Of a stretch of 64,000 nt of DNA, positions 41,934-50,501 are shown in pieces. The stretch covers positions 186,001 through 250,000 of the forward strand of contig JAKAWR010000001.1 in NCBI GenBank assembly GCA_021816935.1, given 5' to 3'. How positions within the stretch are numbered: position 1 is the stretch's first letter; each line of letters begins with the position of its first letter. Under the pieces are notes generated by a model that was not told the origin of the DNA, searched no databases, and saw only the letters and a program-made list of their open reading frames with translations. The position numbers and the translations under genes are program-made. This stretch comes from Actinomycetes bacterium. Lineage in GTDB: Bacteria > Actinomycetota > Acidimicrobiia > Acidimicrobiales > JAMCPL01.

Positions 41934-41939
41934 TAGGCT
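41934..41939 (+). promoter_or_regulatory. -10 box of 77-aa membrane protein gene, leaderless type
   Basis: TAGGCT lies 6 nt before ATG 41946. There is no Shine-Dalgarno. Confidence 0.45.
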
Positions 41940-41945
41940 GGATTC

Positions 41946-42179
41946 ATGGTCGAAGAGCTACCCGGATCCGACAAGCATCCGTCGGTGAAGAGACTGGCCG
42001 TCGATGTGGTTCTCGCCGGAGCCGGCCTTGTCGCCGTCGTCGCCGTAGTGCTCTGGGTCGTCAACGCCTTCGTCGGCTTGATTCTCTGGGGCGTCAAGAT
42101 CGTCGCCATCGTCGCCGTAGTCGTGCTCATCGCCAGGCTGCTGTTTCGCTCCAAGCGGCGCGGCACTTCTTCCGCCTGA
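41946..42179 (+). CDS. Small two-helix membrane protein, function unknown
   Basis: A 77-aa protein not assigned to a family. Two transmembrane segments (LAGAGLVAVVAVVLWVVNAFVG and IVAIVAVVVLIARLLF), with an acidic N-terminus and a basic C-terminus (RSKRRGTSSA). It is the only + strand gene between 36.8 and 62 kb, inserted between def and fmt on the opposite strand. Its own TANNNT box 6 nt before the ATG supports expression. Confidence 0.65.
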   Translation: MVEELPGSDKHPSVKRLAVDVVLAGAGLVAVVAVVLWVVNAFVGLILWGVKIVAIVAVVVLIARLLFRSKRRGTSSA

Positions 42180-42204
42180 TTGAGTTTAGTTTCCACCAAG
42201 TAGA

Positions 42205-42759
42205 TCAGATAACTGTAACCGCCGTCGAGCCAGGCGATGGAACGGCGATGGGTCCGCCGGAGGTGGCGAAAGTACCCAGATTCCTCTCCCGTAGGATTCT
42301 GATCGCCTCCCTACGCTGGTCATCGTCAAGGCGCTCCAGGAGAAGCACCCCGTCCAGATGATCAACCTCGTGCTGAAACAGACGGGCAAGCAGTTCGTCC
42401 GCTTCAATCGAGACCTCGTTACCGTCGAGATCATAGCCGGTCAGGTGCACCTCCTTCGGTCGAGTGATGTCCCACGAAAGACCGGGCACCGAAAGGCAAC
42501 CCTCCGTATAGGTCCATTCCCCATGCGCCTCAACCACGACCGGATTGATCACCACTCCCTGCGCCCCGTCCAGATCGTAGACGAACATCCTTCTCGAGAT
42601 GCCCACCTGCGGAGCCGCAAGCCCCACTCCCGGCGCCTCGCGGGTTGTGAAAAGCATGGCGTCAGCCAGTTCCTTCAGCCTCCCGTCCACGTCCGCCACC
42701 TCGGACGCGCGCTTCTTCAACACCGGGTCGCCGTAGGTCCGTATCGCCAGCGCGTCCAT
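42205..42759 (-). CDS. def: Peptide deformylase
   Basis: Removes the N-formyl group from nascent proteins. All three family motifs are intact: GVGLAAPQVG, EGCLSVPG (metal Cys) and FQHEVDHLDG (metal His pair and catalytic Glu). It is 184 aa from ATG 42759, with GGAGCGG 6 nt upstream; ATG 42816 is possible but would add an unlikely Gly/Ser-rich head. Downstream C-terminal residues after LERLDDDQ are variable. Confidence 0.96.
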   Translation of the reverse strand: MDALAIRTYGDPVLKKRASEVADVDGRLKELADAMLFTTREAPGVGLAAPQVGISRRMFVYDLDGAQGVVINPVVVEAHGEWTYTEGCLSVPGLSWDITRPKEVHLTGYDLDGNEVSIEADELLARLFQHEVDHLDGVLLLERLDDDQRREAIRILRERNLGTFATSGGPIAVPSPGSTAVTVI

Positions 42760-42909
42760 CACACCGCTCCGATGCGTACCCGAACTCGAATCGCCTGCCA
42801 GTCCATCGCCCTCCATTCTACTGGCCGCCAATCTCCTGCCCGCCACCGCTGACCACAGGGGGATCCCCCGTTGCCAGAAGCCGGACGAGACGCAACCAAC
42901 GTGCCACGA

Positions 42910-45168
42910 TCAGATTGCCGGTGGATCCACCTCTACACGCAACCGTTCCCCTCTCGGGCGGGACACCGAGGCAAGCAGATCGCACAGCACCCGGTGGTCC
43001 GGTGCTCGCAAGCTCCACTTGCCGTCGAGCGGACCCGACAATTCGACACTCTCTACCAGCGCGGCGCTCTTGGAGATCCGTGCCGCGTAGGTGCCGGCGC
43101 CCGAGCCGCTGATTGAAGCAACGGCCGAGAAGGGCGGAAGACCGGTTCTAAGGCGCATCTCCTTCTCGACGCCCGCCAGCACGCCAGGATCGCCTTCCAG
43201 TACGGACCGCAGGACGGCGTTGTCCGGATCGCGGGTCTGGATGACCAGCCTTCCCGAGGCCCTACCCGAACCGTCCCGATCCCTGTGTCCCGATGGCGGC
43301 TGCGCCGCGGACCCCCGAAGCAGCATCGCCGCTCGCGCTATCCTCGATGCTGTCCTCTCCGGAGCGTCGAGACGCGCCGAAAGCATATCCACATCGATAT
43401 CGGCAAAAGCCACGACGTCAGCCCGTTCGTACCGGTACAGCAAGGCCTCCGTCCCGGCCACGACCTGAGCTCCCGCCCGCCCGCCTTCTTGCGCCGCCGC
43501 CCAGCCACCCGCCTGGCCAGCCTCGCAGGCACCAGCGTTCCCGCCCTCTCTGGCGCCCCCTCTCCCGCCGCCGGACACTACGGGTACGCCGACCCCCAGC
43601 GCCCGCTCCAGTTCCCTACGCAGCCGATCCAACCCGGCACCCACCTGCCTGAAGGCGGACGTAGCGCATCGGTCGCATCTCGCCACCCTGGCGCTGCCGC
43701 AGTAGCCGCAGTGCACGACAACAGCGCCACCACCCGCGCTACGAGCTGCACCCGCCTCCGTCGCCGGTGCCACGGCCATACCACCCCCGACAGTTGACCC
43801 GCCTCCGCCGTAATCGGCGCCCACGCCCCCTCCCGCCTCGACCTGCGGCAGCCACACGCCCCGGACGCAATCGCTGCAGCGCAACAGGTCTCCACATCCC
43901 CGGCAGGCTAGCAGGCTACCCTTGGGGCGCCTGTTCAGCACGCAAAGCCCCCTGCGTCCCTTTTCCCGCAACACCCAGCGCATGGCGTGAAGCAGGTCGT
44001 CTGAGACAAGCCCCCCATAGGGGTCAGCATCTCTCGTATCGACAACCACGGCAGCCGGCCACCCTGCCCGTTCGACGCCGGCGGGCGGAGTGAGCAGCCT
44101 CGCCCCTTGGAGCATCTCCTGAGTAGGTACGCTGCTTACGAGCAAGCACGGGACGCCATCCCTGCTTGCCCTCTCGGCGGCAACACGCCACCCCGACCAT
44201 GCCGGGCCACTCTCCTCTCTGTAGAGATCGTCGTCGGCCTGCAGCACGAGTACCGCCGCCAGCTTGTCCGCAGGAGCGAAGGCCGCCGATCTTGTGCCCA
44301 CGGCAACGCAGCCACCGCCACGGACGGCAGCCCAGTCCCGCGGCAATAGCGCCACCGGCAGGTTCCAGCCGGCCAGCCATGCAGTGGTCCGCTCCGCCTC
44401 CGCATGGGTCGGAACCAACACCAGGACCACTCGCGATCCGTGTGGTCCGGTAGCCACGCTTCTCCCGCCGGCTCCACCGGTTACGCCGGCTGCCTCACCG
44501 TCCCCGCCTCCCCCGGTTCTATTCTCAGCGTCACCGGACATCCCCGTCGTCAGATAGATCCCGGCAGCCTCGACTACGATCCCCAATGCGTCCATTGCCG
44601 GTGGCATCCTCACGACATGAGTGCCCGCCGCCAGCGCCGGCGCCCACCAGCGCTCGCCGGTACCCGCCGCCGCCCCCGACAGCCCGCCGCCCCCTCGCGA
44701 CCCGCAACGCTCCGATACGCCGTCAAGATGCTCACCCGGAACCACGATTCGCCTTCCGGACGTGCCGCTACCCTCTCTTGATTGCGCGTTGGCATCCGTC
44801 GACGTGTCGCTACCTTCTGACTCAGCCTGCGCCCGGTCCGGAACAAGCGCTCGCAACGGCACGACCCTGGGGGGAGACGCCAACCGCATGAAACGCGCGC
44901 GCCTGCCGGCCCAGCGCCAAGCCGCCCACCTCGCCAGATCGACCATCCCAGCAGGCGGGCCCGCGGAGCGCAGCCTCACAACTTCCAGCGGTTCGACTCC
45001 TGCCGGAGGATCCACCCCAACCGCCGTCACCCAGCCATTCACCCTCCGCTTGCGGAACAGCACCACCACTTCGACGCCCACCGCGCAGCCCGCACGCAGG
45101 CGTTCCGGCACGACGTAGTCGAACTCGCCATCGACACCCGACACTTCCGGCAGGACCCTCACGTACAT
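42910..45168 (-). CDS. priA: Primosomal protein N' (PriA), helicase-motif-degenerate
   Basis: The N-terminal 3'-DNA-binding domain (VRVLPEVSGVDGEFDYVVPERL, FRKRRVNGWV) identifies PriA, which reloads the replisome at collapsed forks. Two zinc-binding clusters are seen (CRGCGDLLRCSDC and CGYCGSARVARCDRC). The Walker A lysine motif is missing: the corresponding region is VVLVLVPTHAEAERTTAWLA, and the DEEH box reads LQADDDLYRE, as in other actinobacterial PriA. Gly/Ala/Ser-rich insertions occur at about 130-240 and in the zinc region. About 752 aa. ATG 45168 chosen; TTG 45195 is an alternative. Confidence 0.9.
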   Translation of the reverse strand: MYVRVLPEVSGVDGEFDYVVPERLRAGCAVGVEVVVLFRKRRVNGWVTAVGVDPPAGVEPLEVVRLRSAGPPAGMVDLARWAAWRWAGRRARFMRLASPPRVVPLRALVPDRAQAESEGSDTSTDANAQSREGSGTSGRRIVVPGEHLDGVSERCGSRGGGGLSGAAAGTGERWWAPALAAGTHVVRMPPAMDALGIVVEAAGIYLTTGMSGDAENRTGGGGDGEAAGVTGGAGGRSVATGPHGSRVVLVLVPTHAEAERTTAWLAGWNLPVALLPRDWAAVRGGGCVAVGTRSAAFAPADKLAAVLVLQADDDLYREESGPAWSGWRVAAERASRDGVPCLLVSSVPTQEMLQGARLLTPPAGVERAGWPAAVVVDTRDADPYGGLVSDDLLHAMRWVLREKGRRGLCVLNRRPKGSLLACRGCGDLLRCSDCVRGVWLPQVEAGGGVGADYGGGGSTVGGGMAVAPATEAGAARSAGGGAVVVHCGYCGSARVARCDRCATSAFRQVGAGLDRLRRELERALGVGVPVVSGGGRGGAREGGNAGACEAGQAGGWAAAQEGGRAGAQVVAGTEALLYRYERADVVAFADIDVDMLSARLDAPERTASRIARAAMLLRGSAAQPPSGHRDRDGSGRASGRLVIQTRDPDNAVLRSVLEGDPGVLAGVEKEMRLRTGLPPFSAVASISGSGAGTYAARISKSAALVESVELSGPLDGKWSLRAPDHRVLCDLLASVSRPRGERLRVEVDPPAI

Positions 45169-45253
45169 CGCTAACCGTCGACTATCCGGAGACAAGCCGC
45201 TTCACCGCTCACCGTTACCTACCCGCCGGGGAGTTCACCCACTGGCGGTATCG

Positions 45254-46453
45254 CTACGCTCCGACGGCCTGCCTGAAATCGTCGAGCCGCGACGTGATCT
45301 CCCAGGACAGTTCCTTGTCTGATCGCCCGAAATGTCCGTAGGACGCCGTCTTCTGGTAGATCGGCCGCAACAGGTCCAGGTCCCGGATGATCGCTGCGGG
45401 CCGCAGGTCGAACACCTCACGCACGGCCTCGCCAATCTTCTCCGGGGAAACGTTTTCCGTACCGAAGGTGTCGATCAGGATAGAGATAGGCTGAGCGACG
45501 CCGATTGCGTACGCTATCTCCAGCTCGCAGCGCGATGCAGCCCCCGATGCGACCACGTGCTTCGCCACCCACCGTGCCGCATACGCGCCCGATCGGTCGA
45601 CCTTGGAAGGATCTTTACCCGAAAACGCCCCGCCACCGTGGCGTGCCATTCCCCCGTAGGTGTCCACGATGATCTTCCTGCCGGTAAGGCCCGTATCTGC
45701 AGCGGGCCCACCCTGCTCGAACTTACCCGTAGGATTCGCCAGAACCCGCATCGCCGAGTGCTCCAACTGCGGGGGCATGAGCGGCTCGATGACGTGCTCC
45801 CGGAGGTCCGGCAGGAGAAGCGTCTCGGTGTCGAGTCCCGGAGCGTGCTGGGTCGAAACCAGCACCGAGTCCACCGACAGCGGCTTCCTGCCCTCGTACT
45901 CTATCGTCACCTGCGTCTTGCCGTCGGGTTTCAGGTATGGAAGGACCCCTACGCGGCGCACCTGCGCAAGGCGTTGCGCCAGCCGATGGGCCAGCCAGAT
46001 CGGCATCGGCATCAGATCCGGCGTCTCATCGCACGCATAGCCGAATACCATCCCCTGGTCGCCCGCTCCCTGCGAAATCAGCCCATCGTCCTCGGCGATA
46101 TGGGAGCGCACCTCGTAGGCCTTTGTCACGCCCTGACTTATGTCCGGAGACTGCTCGTCCACTGACACCACCACCCCGCAGGTGTGCCCGTTGAAGCCGG
46201 CCTGGTCGCTGTCGTAACCGATGTCACAGATCGTCTCGCGAACGATCCGCGGGATCTCGACATAGCATGTCGTGGAGATTTCACCTGCGACGACCACAAG
46301 GCCCGTCGTCAGCATACACTCACACGCGACCCTTGCCGCCTGATCCTGCTCCAGGATCGAGTCGAGCACCGCGTCCGATATCTGATCCGCGATCTTGTCT
46401 GGATGACCCTCCGTCACCGACTCGGACGTAAACAGCCACTTACCCGTGCTCAC
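45254..46453 (-). CDS. metK: S-adenosylmethionine synthetase
   Basis: Makes SAM from methionine and ATP. Signatures: [33 protein letters not shown] and [19 protein letters not shown]. It is 399 aa, the normal size. GTG start with GGAAGGAG 8 nt upstream. The 167-bp upstream gap contains no recognisable SAM riboswitch. Together with metH it covers the methionine-to-SAM step of the methyl cycle. Confidence 0.98.
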   Translation of the reverse strand: MSTGKWLFTSESVTEGHPDKIADQISDAVLDSILEQDQAARVACECMLTTGLVVVAGEISTTCYVEIPRIVRETICDIGYDSDQAGFNGHTCGVVVSVDEQSPDISQGVTKAYEVRSHIAEDDGLISQGAGDQGMVFGYACDETPDLMPMPIWLAHRLAQRLAQVRRVGVLPYLKPDGKTQVTIEYEGRKPLSVDSVLVSTQHAPGLDTETLLLPDLREHVIEPLMPPQLEHSAMRVLANPTGKFEQGGPAADTGLTGRKIIVDTYGGMARHGGGAFSGKDPSKVDRSGAYAARWVAKHVVASGAASRCELEIAYAIGVAQPISILIDTFGTENVSPEKIGEAVREVFDLRPAAIIRDLDLLRPIYQKTASYGHFGRSDKELSWEITSRLDDFRQAVGA

Positions 46454-46620
46454 CAGTTTGCTCCTTCCGGTTCGTCCATACTCTCACCCGCCAATACAGG
46501 TTAGCGCCTCGGCAAATAAAGACCCGGCCTCACCGCCGGTGCCTGGTCCACGGCAATGCCCCCGGGCGGCCGCCGATGCACCGGGCCATGCCCATGCGCA
46601 TGCAGCCTCGGTCGAGCCTT

Positions 46621-47943
46621 TCAGCCGTGCCCCCGCTCACCGAGCAGTTCCACCACGTTGTCCCAGATCAAGTGAGCCACGACATCCTTTCCCGTCCTCG
46701 GGACCTCCACCCTCCGGCCATCGCTCCCGAAAATGATCGCCCTGTTCACGTCCGAGTCGAACGCGCAGTCCCGTGCTGAGATATCGTTCAGCACGATCAG
46801 GTCCGCCTTCTTCGCATCCAGTTTCGCGGCTGCGCCCGCTTCGTCCATCCCGACCTCAGCGGCAAAACCAACGAGCACTAGGCCCGGCCGGGCCTGCTCC
46901 CCAAGCCCCGCCAGGATATCGGGGTTCGCCACCAGCCTCAACATCACCTCGCCGTCGCCCCGATGGATCTTGCCGGCAACGGGCTCAGCTGGCCTGAAGT
47001 CCGCCACCGCTGCTGCCATCACAATCACATCAGCCGTGGCTGCCAGGGGCACAACCGCCGCCTCCATGTCCAGAGCGCTTTCGACTCTCACGACAGCTAT
47101 CCCGGCGTCACAGGTGCGATCGGCCGCTGTCACAAGCGTCACCTCGGCTCCCCGCAGGCGTGCGGCCTCCGCTATCGCGTAACCCTGCTTACCCGACGAC
47201 CGGTTCGTCAGCACCCTGGCTGCGTCCACTGCCTCCCGCGTGCCGCCCGCAGTCACCACGACCTTGCATCCGGCCAGATCCTGCTTAACCGCCGCCCCGG
47301 CATCTCCACCGGCCGCTCCGGTACCGCGCTCCCAAGCAAGTAGCCGGAACACCTCAGCTGCAATCGTCTCCGGCTCGGCAAGTCTCCCTATACCCTCGTC
47401 GCCACCGGCAAGCCTCCCAACCTCGGGCGGGACGATCCTCACCCCCAGGCGCCCGAGCGTCTCCACATTCCTGCTCACCGCGACGTTCTCCCACATCTCC
47501 GTGTGCATGGCCGGACAGACCACCACCGGCGCTTTCGTCGCAACTGCCGTTGCCAGAAGAAGATTTTCCGGGATACCGGCTGCCAGCAACCCGATGAACC
47601 GGGCCGTAGCCGGCGCCACCACCACGAGATCAGCTCTCCTCGCCAGCGATGTGTGAGGACTCGCGTCCGGCCCTCCAAAAATCCCCACCAAGGCCGGTTC
47701 GGAGGCAAGCGCCGAGAACGTGACCGGACCCACGAACCTTGCCGCGTCCTCCGTGAGGACCGGTATCACGTGGAGACCTGCATCCATCAGGATACGGAGC
47801 AACTCGACGGCCTTGTATGCGGCAATGCCCCCCGTGACGCCCAGCACCACCGTCGATGGCCTCGCCGGATCGGATTCGCTGAGTAGATCCTTACCGGCCA
47901 CGCCGTTCACAACCTCGGCTTCTCTCCCGTGCCGCCCCGGCAC
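46621..47943 (-). CDS. coaBC: CoaBC: phosphopantothenoylcysteine synthetase/decarboxylase
   Basis: Two steps of coenzyme A synthesis. The N-terminal flavoprotein decarboxylase (CoaC) has VLGVTGGIAAYKAVELLR, the catalytic-His region ASPHTSLARRADLVVVAPATA and the substrate clamp CPAMHTEMWENVAV. The C-terminal synthetase (CoaB) has VVVTAGGTREAVDAARVLTNRSSGKQG and AAAVADFRPAEPVAGKI, with KKADLIVLND. It is 440 aa including a 30-residue N-terminal extension. GTG start; same operon as rpoZ, 18 nt away. Confidence 0.95.
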   Translation of the reverse strand: MPGRHGREAEVVNGVAGKDLLSESDPARPSTVVLGVTGGIAAYKAVELLRILMDAGLHVIPVLTEDAARFVGPVTFSALASEPALVGIFGGPDASPHTSLARRADLVVVAPATARFIGLLAAGIPENLLLATAVATKAPVVVCPAMHTEMWENVAVSRNVETLGRLGVRIVPPEVGRLAGGDEGIGRLAEPETIAAEVFRLLAWERGTGAAGGDAGAAVKQDLAGCKVVVTAGGTREAVDAARVLTNRSSGKQGYAIAEAARLRGAEVTLVTAADRTCDAGIAVVRVESALDMEAAVVPLAATADVIVMAAAVADFRPAEPVAGKIHRGDGEVMLRLVANPDILAGLGEQARPGLVLVGFAAEVGMDEAGAAAKLDAKKADLIVLNDISARDCAFDSDVNRAIIFGSDGRRVEVPRTGKDVVAHLIWDNVVELLGERGHG

Positions 47944-47961
47944 CAGGCCTCCCGCTAAGTA

Positions 47962-48399
47962 TCAGCCTGGCTCCGCCTGTCCCTCGCCATCGCCCTCTAC
48001 GTCCCCATCGCTGGCCAGACCACTCACCGCTTCATCTTCAGGTCCCTCGTCACCCGCATGCTCGGGAAGAAGGCCCACAACTTCACCCTCCGTCCCGCCC
48101 GCTTGATCGCCGGCTACACCACCGACCGGGGTCTCTAGCGCCTCTTCCTCTACGGACTCGACATGGCCATCTGCGATCTCTTCGAAGGCAATCGTCAGGG
48201 CCTTTCCCGACAACGAAGCCACCTGCGGAGGTACGACCCCCCTTCTCGACTGCCCAAGGCTCGAATAGTACTCGTTGATCTGCCTCGCACGCTTGCCGGC
48301 GACCACAACCAGCTCGAACCTTGAATCGATCCTGCTCAGCAGGCTCTCTAACGACGGGTACACGAGATCTACGCCGTGACCGACCCCAATCTTGTTCAT
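47962..48399 (-). CDS. rpoZ: RNA polymerase omega subunit
   Basis: Assembly factor for RNA polymerase. The omega core spans residues 10-75: VYPSLESLLSRIDSRFELVVVAGKRARQIN and KALTIAFEEIADG. The last 65 residues form an acidic low-complexity tail (GGTEGEVVGLLPEHAGDEGP) not present in most omega subunits. 145 aa. AAGGAGAGC precedes the ATG, directly after the gmk stop. Sits in the usual gmk-rpoZ-coaBC order. Confidence 0.93.
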   Translation of the reverse strand: MNKIGVGHGVDLVYPSLESLLSRIDSRFELVVVAGKRARQINEYYSSLGQSRRGVVPPQVASLSGKALTIAFEEIADGHVESVEEEALETPVGGVAGDQAGGTEGEVVGLLPEHAGDEGPEDEAVSGLASDGDVEGDGEGQAEPG

Positions 48400-48975
48400 T
48401 CAGCTCTCCTTCACCGGCACGTCGGGCACGTACCCGCGCTCATTACGCCGCGATTCGATAATACCAGCTATCTCGGTTGCCGCCCGCTCAACGGTATCGT
48501 TCACCACCTCGTAGTCGGCTATCAAGCGCGCACGACTGGCCTCGATCTCCGCGGCTTGGAGGCGCTTCATGACATGCTCCTCGCTGTCTCCCCTGCTACG
48601 CAGCCGCGCTTCCTGCTCTCCTGCGGTCGGGGGCAGCAACAGTATCACCAGCGCCTGAGAATCCCGGGAACGCACCTGCTCAGCGCCCTGGACATCTATC
48701 TCCAGGAGAACATCCATACCCTCTCCGGCGTCTACGGGCCACGGCGTGCCGTAGAGGTTGCCCAGGAACTCGGCCCACTCGAGGAAACCGCCGCTCTGAG
48801 CGTGGCCATCGAAGGCCGCGCGATCAACGAAGATATAAGCGTCCGCTGGCTCTCCGGACCGTCTCGCCCTGGTCGTCCACGACCTGCTCAGCCAGAGCTT
48901 CGGCACCGCCGCCACAAGGCGCGCGGCAACAGTGCCCTTACCGGCACCACCGGGACCGCACAGCACTACGAGCAA
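48400..48975 (-). CDS. gmk: Guanylate kinase
   Basis: Phosphorylates GMP. The P-loop is GPGGAGKGTVAARL; the GMP-binding region SRSWTTRARRSGEPADAYIFV, then FLEWAEFLGNLYGTPWPVD, and EIDVQGAEQVRSRDSQALVILLLPP are typical. It is 191 aa. The TTG start is the only option, since a TGA occurs in frame five codons upstream, and it has GGGGGAG at good spacing. Confidence 0.94.
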   Translation of the reverse strand: MLVVLCGPGGAGKGTVAARLVAAVPKLWLSRSWTTRARRSGEPADAYIFVDRAAFDGHAQSGGFLEWAEFLGNLYGTPWPVDAGEGMDVLLEIDVQGAEQVRSRDSQALVILLLPPTAGEQEARLRSRGDSEEHVMKRLQAAEIEASRARLIADYEVVNDTVERAATEIAGIIESRRNERGYVPDVPVKES

Positions 48976-49113
48976 CTCGCTCCCCCGATCTCAGCTCCAA
49001 CCGCCGCGCGCTCCATTCCGGTCACCGCCGGTCTGTACGATCTGCACGGCCACGATGACGCGCCCACTCCGTCTCCGGATGCAGGGTGCGCCACAGGGAG
49101 CGGAAGCGCAGTG

Positions 49114-49431
49114 CTACTTATTGATGTGCTTGATCAGCGCTTCGCGCTGGTTGGCACCCAGGCCCTGCAGTCTCCGCGTTTCGCTGATGCCCACTTCGTC
49201 CATCAGTTTGCGCGCTTTGACTTTGCCGAGCCCCGGAAGCGATTCGAGCACCGAGACGACCTTCATCTTCCCGGCTACCTCGTCCTTTTCGGCCTTCTTC
49301 AGGAGTTCGGCCAACGAGATATTGCCCATCTTCAGCTTTTCTTTGAGCTCGGCCCTCTCCTTCCGGACCTTCGCGGCCTTCTTGAGAGCTGCTTGGCGCT
49401 GTTCCGCTGTCAACTTAGGTGGGTTTGGCAT
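49114..49431 (-). CDS. mihF: Actinobacterial integration host factor (mIHF)
   Basis: Small nucleoid-associated protein unrelated in fold to HU/IHF. The 105-aa sequence has a basic N-terminal helix (LTAEQRQAALKKAAKVRKERAELKEKL), LKMGNISLAELLKKA and the helix-two-turn-helix VLESLPGLGKVKARKLMDEVGI with SETRRLQGLG. It is preceded by TAATAT 6 nt before the ATG, so leaderless and probably well expressed. Neighbour of gmk-rpoZ, as in other actinobacteria; a strong taxonomic hint. Confidence 0.96.
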   Translation of the reverse strand: MPNPPKLTAEQRQAALKKAAKVRKERAELKEKLKMGNISLAELLKKAEKDEVAGKMKVVSVLESLPGLGKVKARKLMDEVGISETRRLQGLGANQREALIKHINK

Positions 49432-49437
49432 GCCGTC

Positions 49438-49443
49438 ATATTA
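49438..49443 (-). promoter_or_regulatory. -10 box of mihF, leaderless type
   Basis: TAATAT on the minus strand, 6 nt before ATG 49431. Confidence 0.5.
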
Positions 49444-49549
49444 ACAAGGATCTTCGCGCTTGTCACGCAATTCCTCCGGAATCGTCCTCGGCTCTACCAG
49501 GAGCAGGCTCGGCGCAGTCCACCCGATCAGCTCCGGTACCCACCTCGAA

Positions 49550-49561
49550 CCGGGCGCCCGG
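49550..49561. repeat. Perfect 12-bp palindrome between pyrF and mihF
   Basis: CCGGGCGCCCGG. It could act as a terminator stem for the pyr operon, but no T-run follows. Confidence 0.4.
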
Positions 49562-49601
49562 CACCGACCAACCTCCGGAACCGGGCGCGTCATCTTTGCC
49601 C

Positions 49602-49627
49602 AAGGTCCCTATCCGCTGAGGATCTCA
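49602..49627 (-). repeat. Dispersed repeat, copy 4
   Basis: Minus strand TGAGATCCTCAGCGGATAGG followed by GACCTT. It begins at the pyrF stop codon and is identical to copy 1 over CCTCAGCGGATAGGGACCT. Confidence 0.6.
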
Positions 49628-50449
49628 GCTGCCGGCAAGGACGCTCCGTACCTCCTCGTATACAGCCGTAGCTGCAGCCTTCGGATCGGCCGCTGCCGTA
49701 ACGGCCCTCCCGACGACGAGCAGTCCCGCTCCCGCCGCTATTGCAGCTCCCGGCGTCCCCGTGCGCACCTGATCCTGAGTCCCCCCCCGTAAGCCGCCTG
49801 CATTCCCGGTGCCACCACTCCAGCTACCCCCGCGACCCTCCGAGTCAACACCAGCACCCCGGCCGGCCGCACCGCCGCCCTCACTGAGGCGAATACCGGG
49901 TACCACCGTCGCCAGGTCCGGGAACCTCCCCGAAAGGAGGGCAAGGTCGGGCACCCCGCATACCACGCCTGCACAACCTGCCTCCGCTGCAAGCGACGCT
50001 CTCTCCAAGAGATCCGCCTCGCTCGCTTCCTCACTGGTGAGGACGGTCACCGCTATAACCGCCGTTCCCCCGCTCCCGCCAGCGCCCGGAGACGCTCCTC
50101 CCTCGGCAGCGCCCTCCACTGCGGCCCGCATGCACCGGAGTCCACCGGCACTGTGGACAGTGATCAACGACGCACCGACGTCTGCAAGCGTTGAGGCAGC
50201 ACGGTACACGGTGTTCGGGATATCGTAAAGCTTCAGGTCGACAAAAATCCTGAAGCCCGAGTCTCGCAGCTCCTCCACCACCTCGGGCCCGCACGACGAG
50301 AAGAGCTCGAGACCAATCTTCGCCACCCCGAAACGGCCCCTCACAACCTCTGCCATCTGGAGAGCGTGTGCCCGGTCCGGATAGTCGAGAGCGATGGCCA
50401 GGCAGTCCTCCGGCACCCGGTCACCCGGCCTCGTGAGCAGATCATTCAT
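49625..50449 (-). CDS. pyrF: Orotidine-5'-phosphate decarboxylase
   Basis: Last step of UMP synthesis. The catalytic tetrad region is FVDLKLYDIPNT; LAIALDYPDRAHAL, LITVHSAGGLRCMRAA, VVPGIRLSEGG and LLVVGRAVT mark the barrel. It is 274 aa, longer than the usual 230-240: about 35 Gly/Ser/Arg-rich residues are inserted between PGIR and the C-terminal AIAAGAGLLVVGR, in the phosphate-gripping loop. ATG 50449 fits the family; ATG 50464 five codons earlier is possible. Last gene of the pyr operon. Confidence 0.94.
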   Translation of the reverse strand: MNDLLTRPGDRVPEDCLAIALDYPDRAHALQMAEVVRGRFGVAKIGLELFSSCGPEVVEELRDSGFRIFVDLKLYDIPNTVYRAASTLADVGASLITVHSAGGLRCMRAAVEGAAEGGASPGAGGSGGTAVIAVTVLTSEEASEADLLERASLAAEAGCAGVVCGVPDLALLSGRFPDLATVVPGIRLSEGGGAAGRGAGVDSEGRGGSWSGGTGNAGGLRGGTQDQVRTGTPGAAIAAGAGLLVVGRAVTAAADPKAAATAVYEEVRSVLAGS

Positions 50450-50501
50450 CGGAGACGGTCCCATCGATCCACGGGAGCCATCTCAATTACCGCGGTCTTC
50501 A

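Noticed and set aside
46454-46620. SAM riboswitch before metK
   Set aside because: The 167-bp gap shows no SAM aptamer features.
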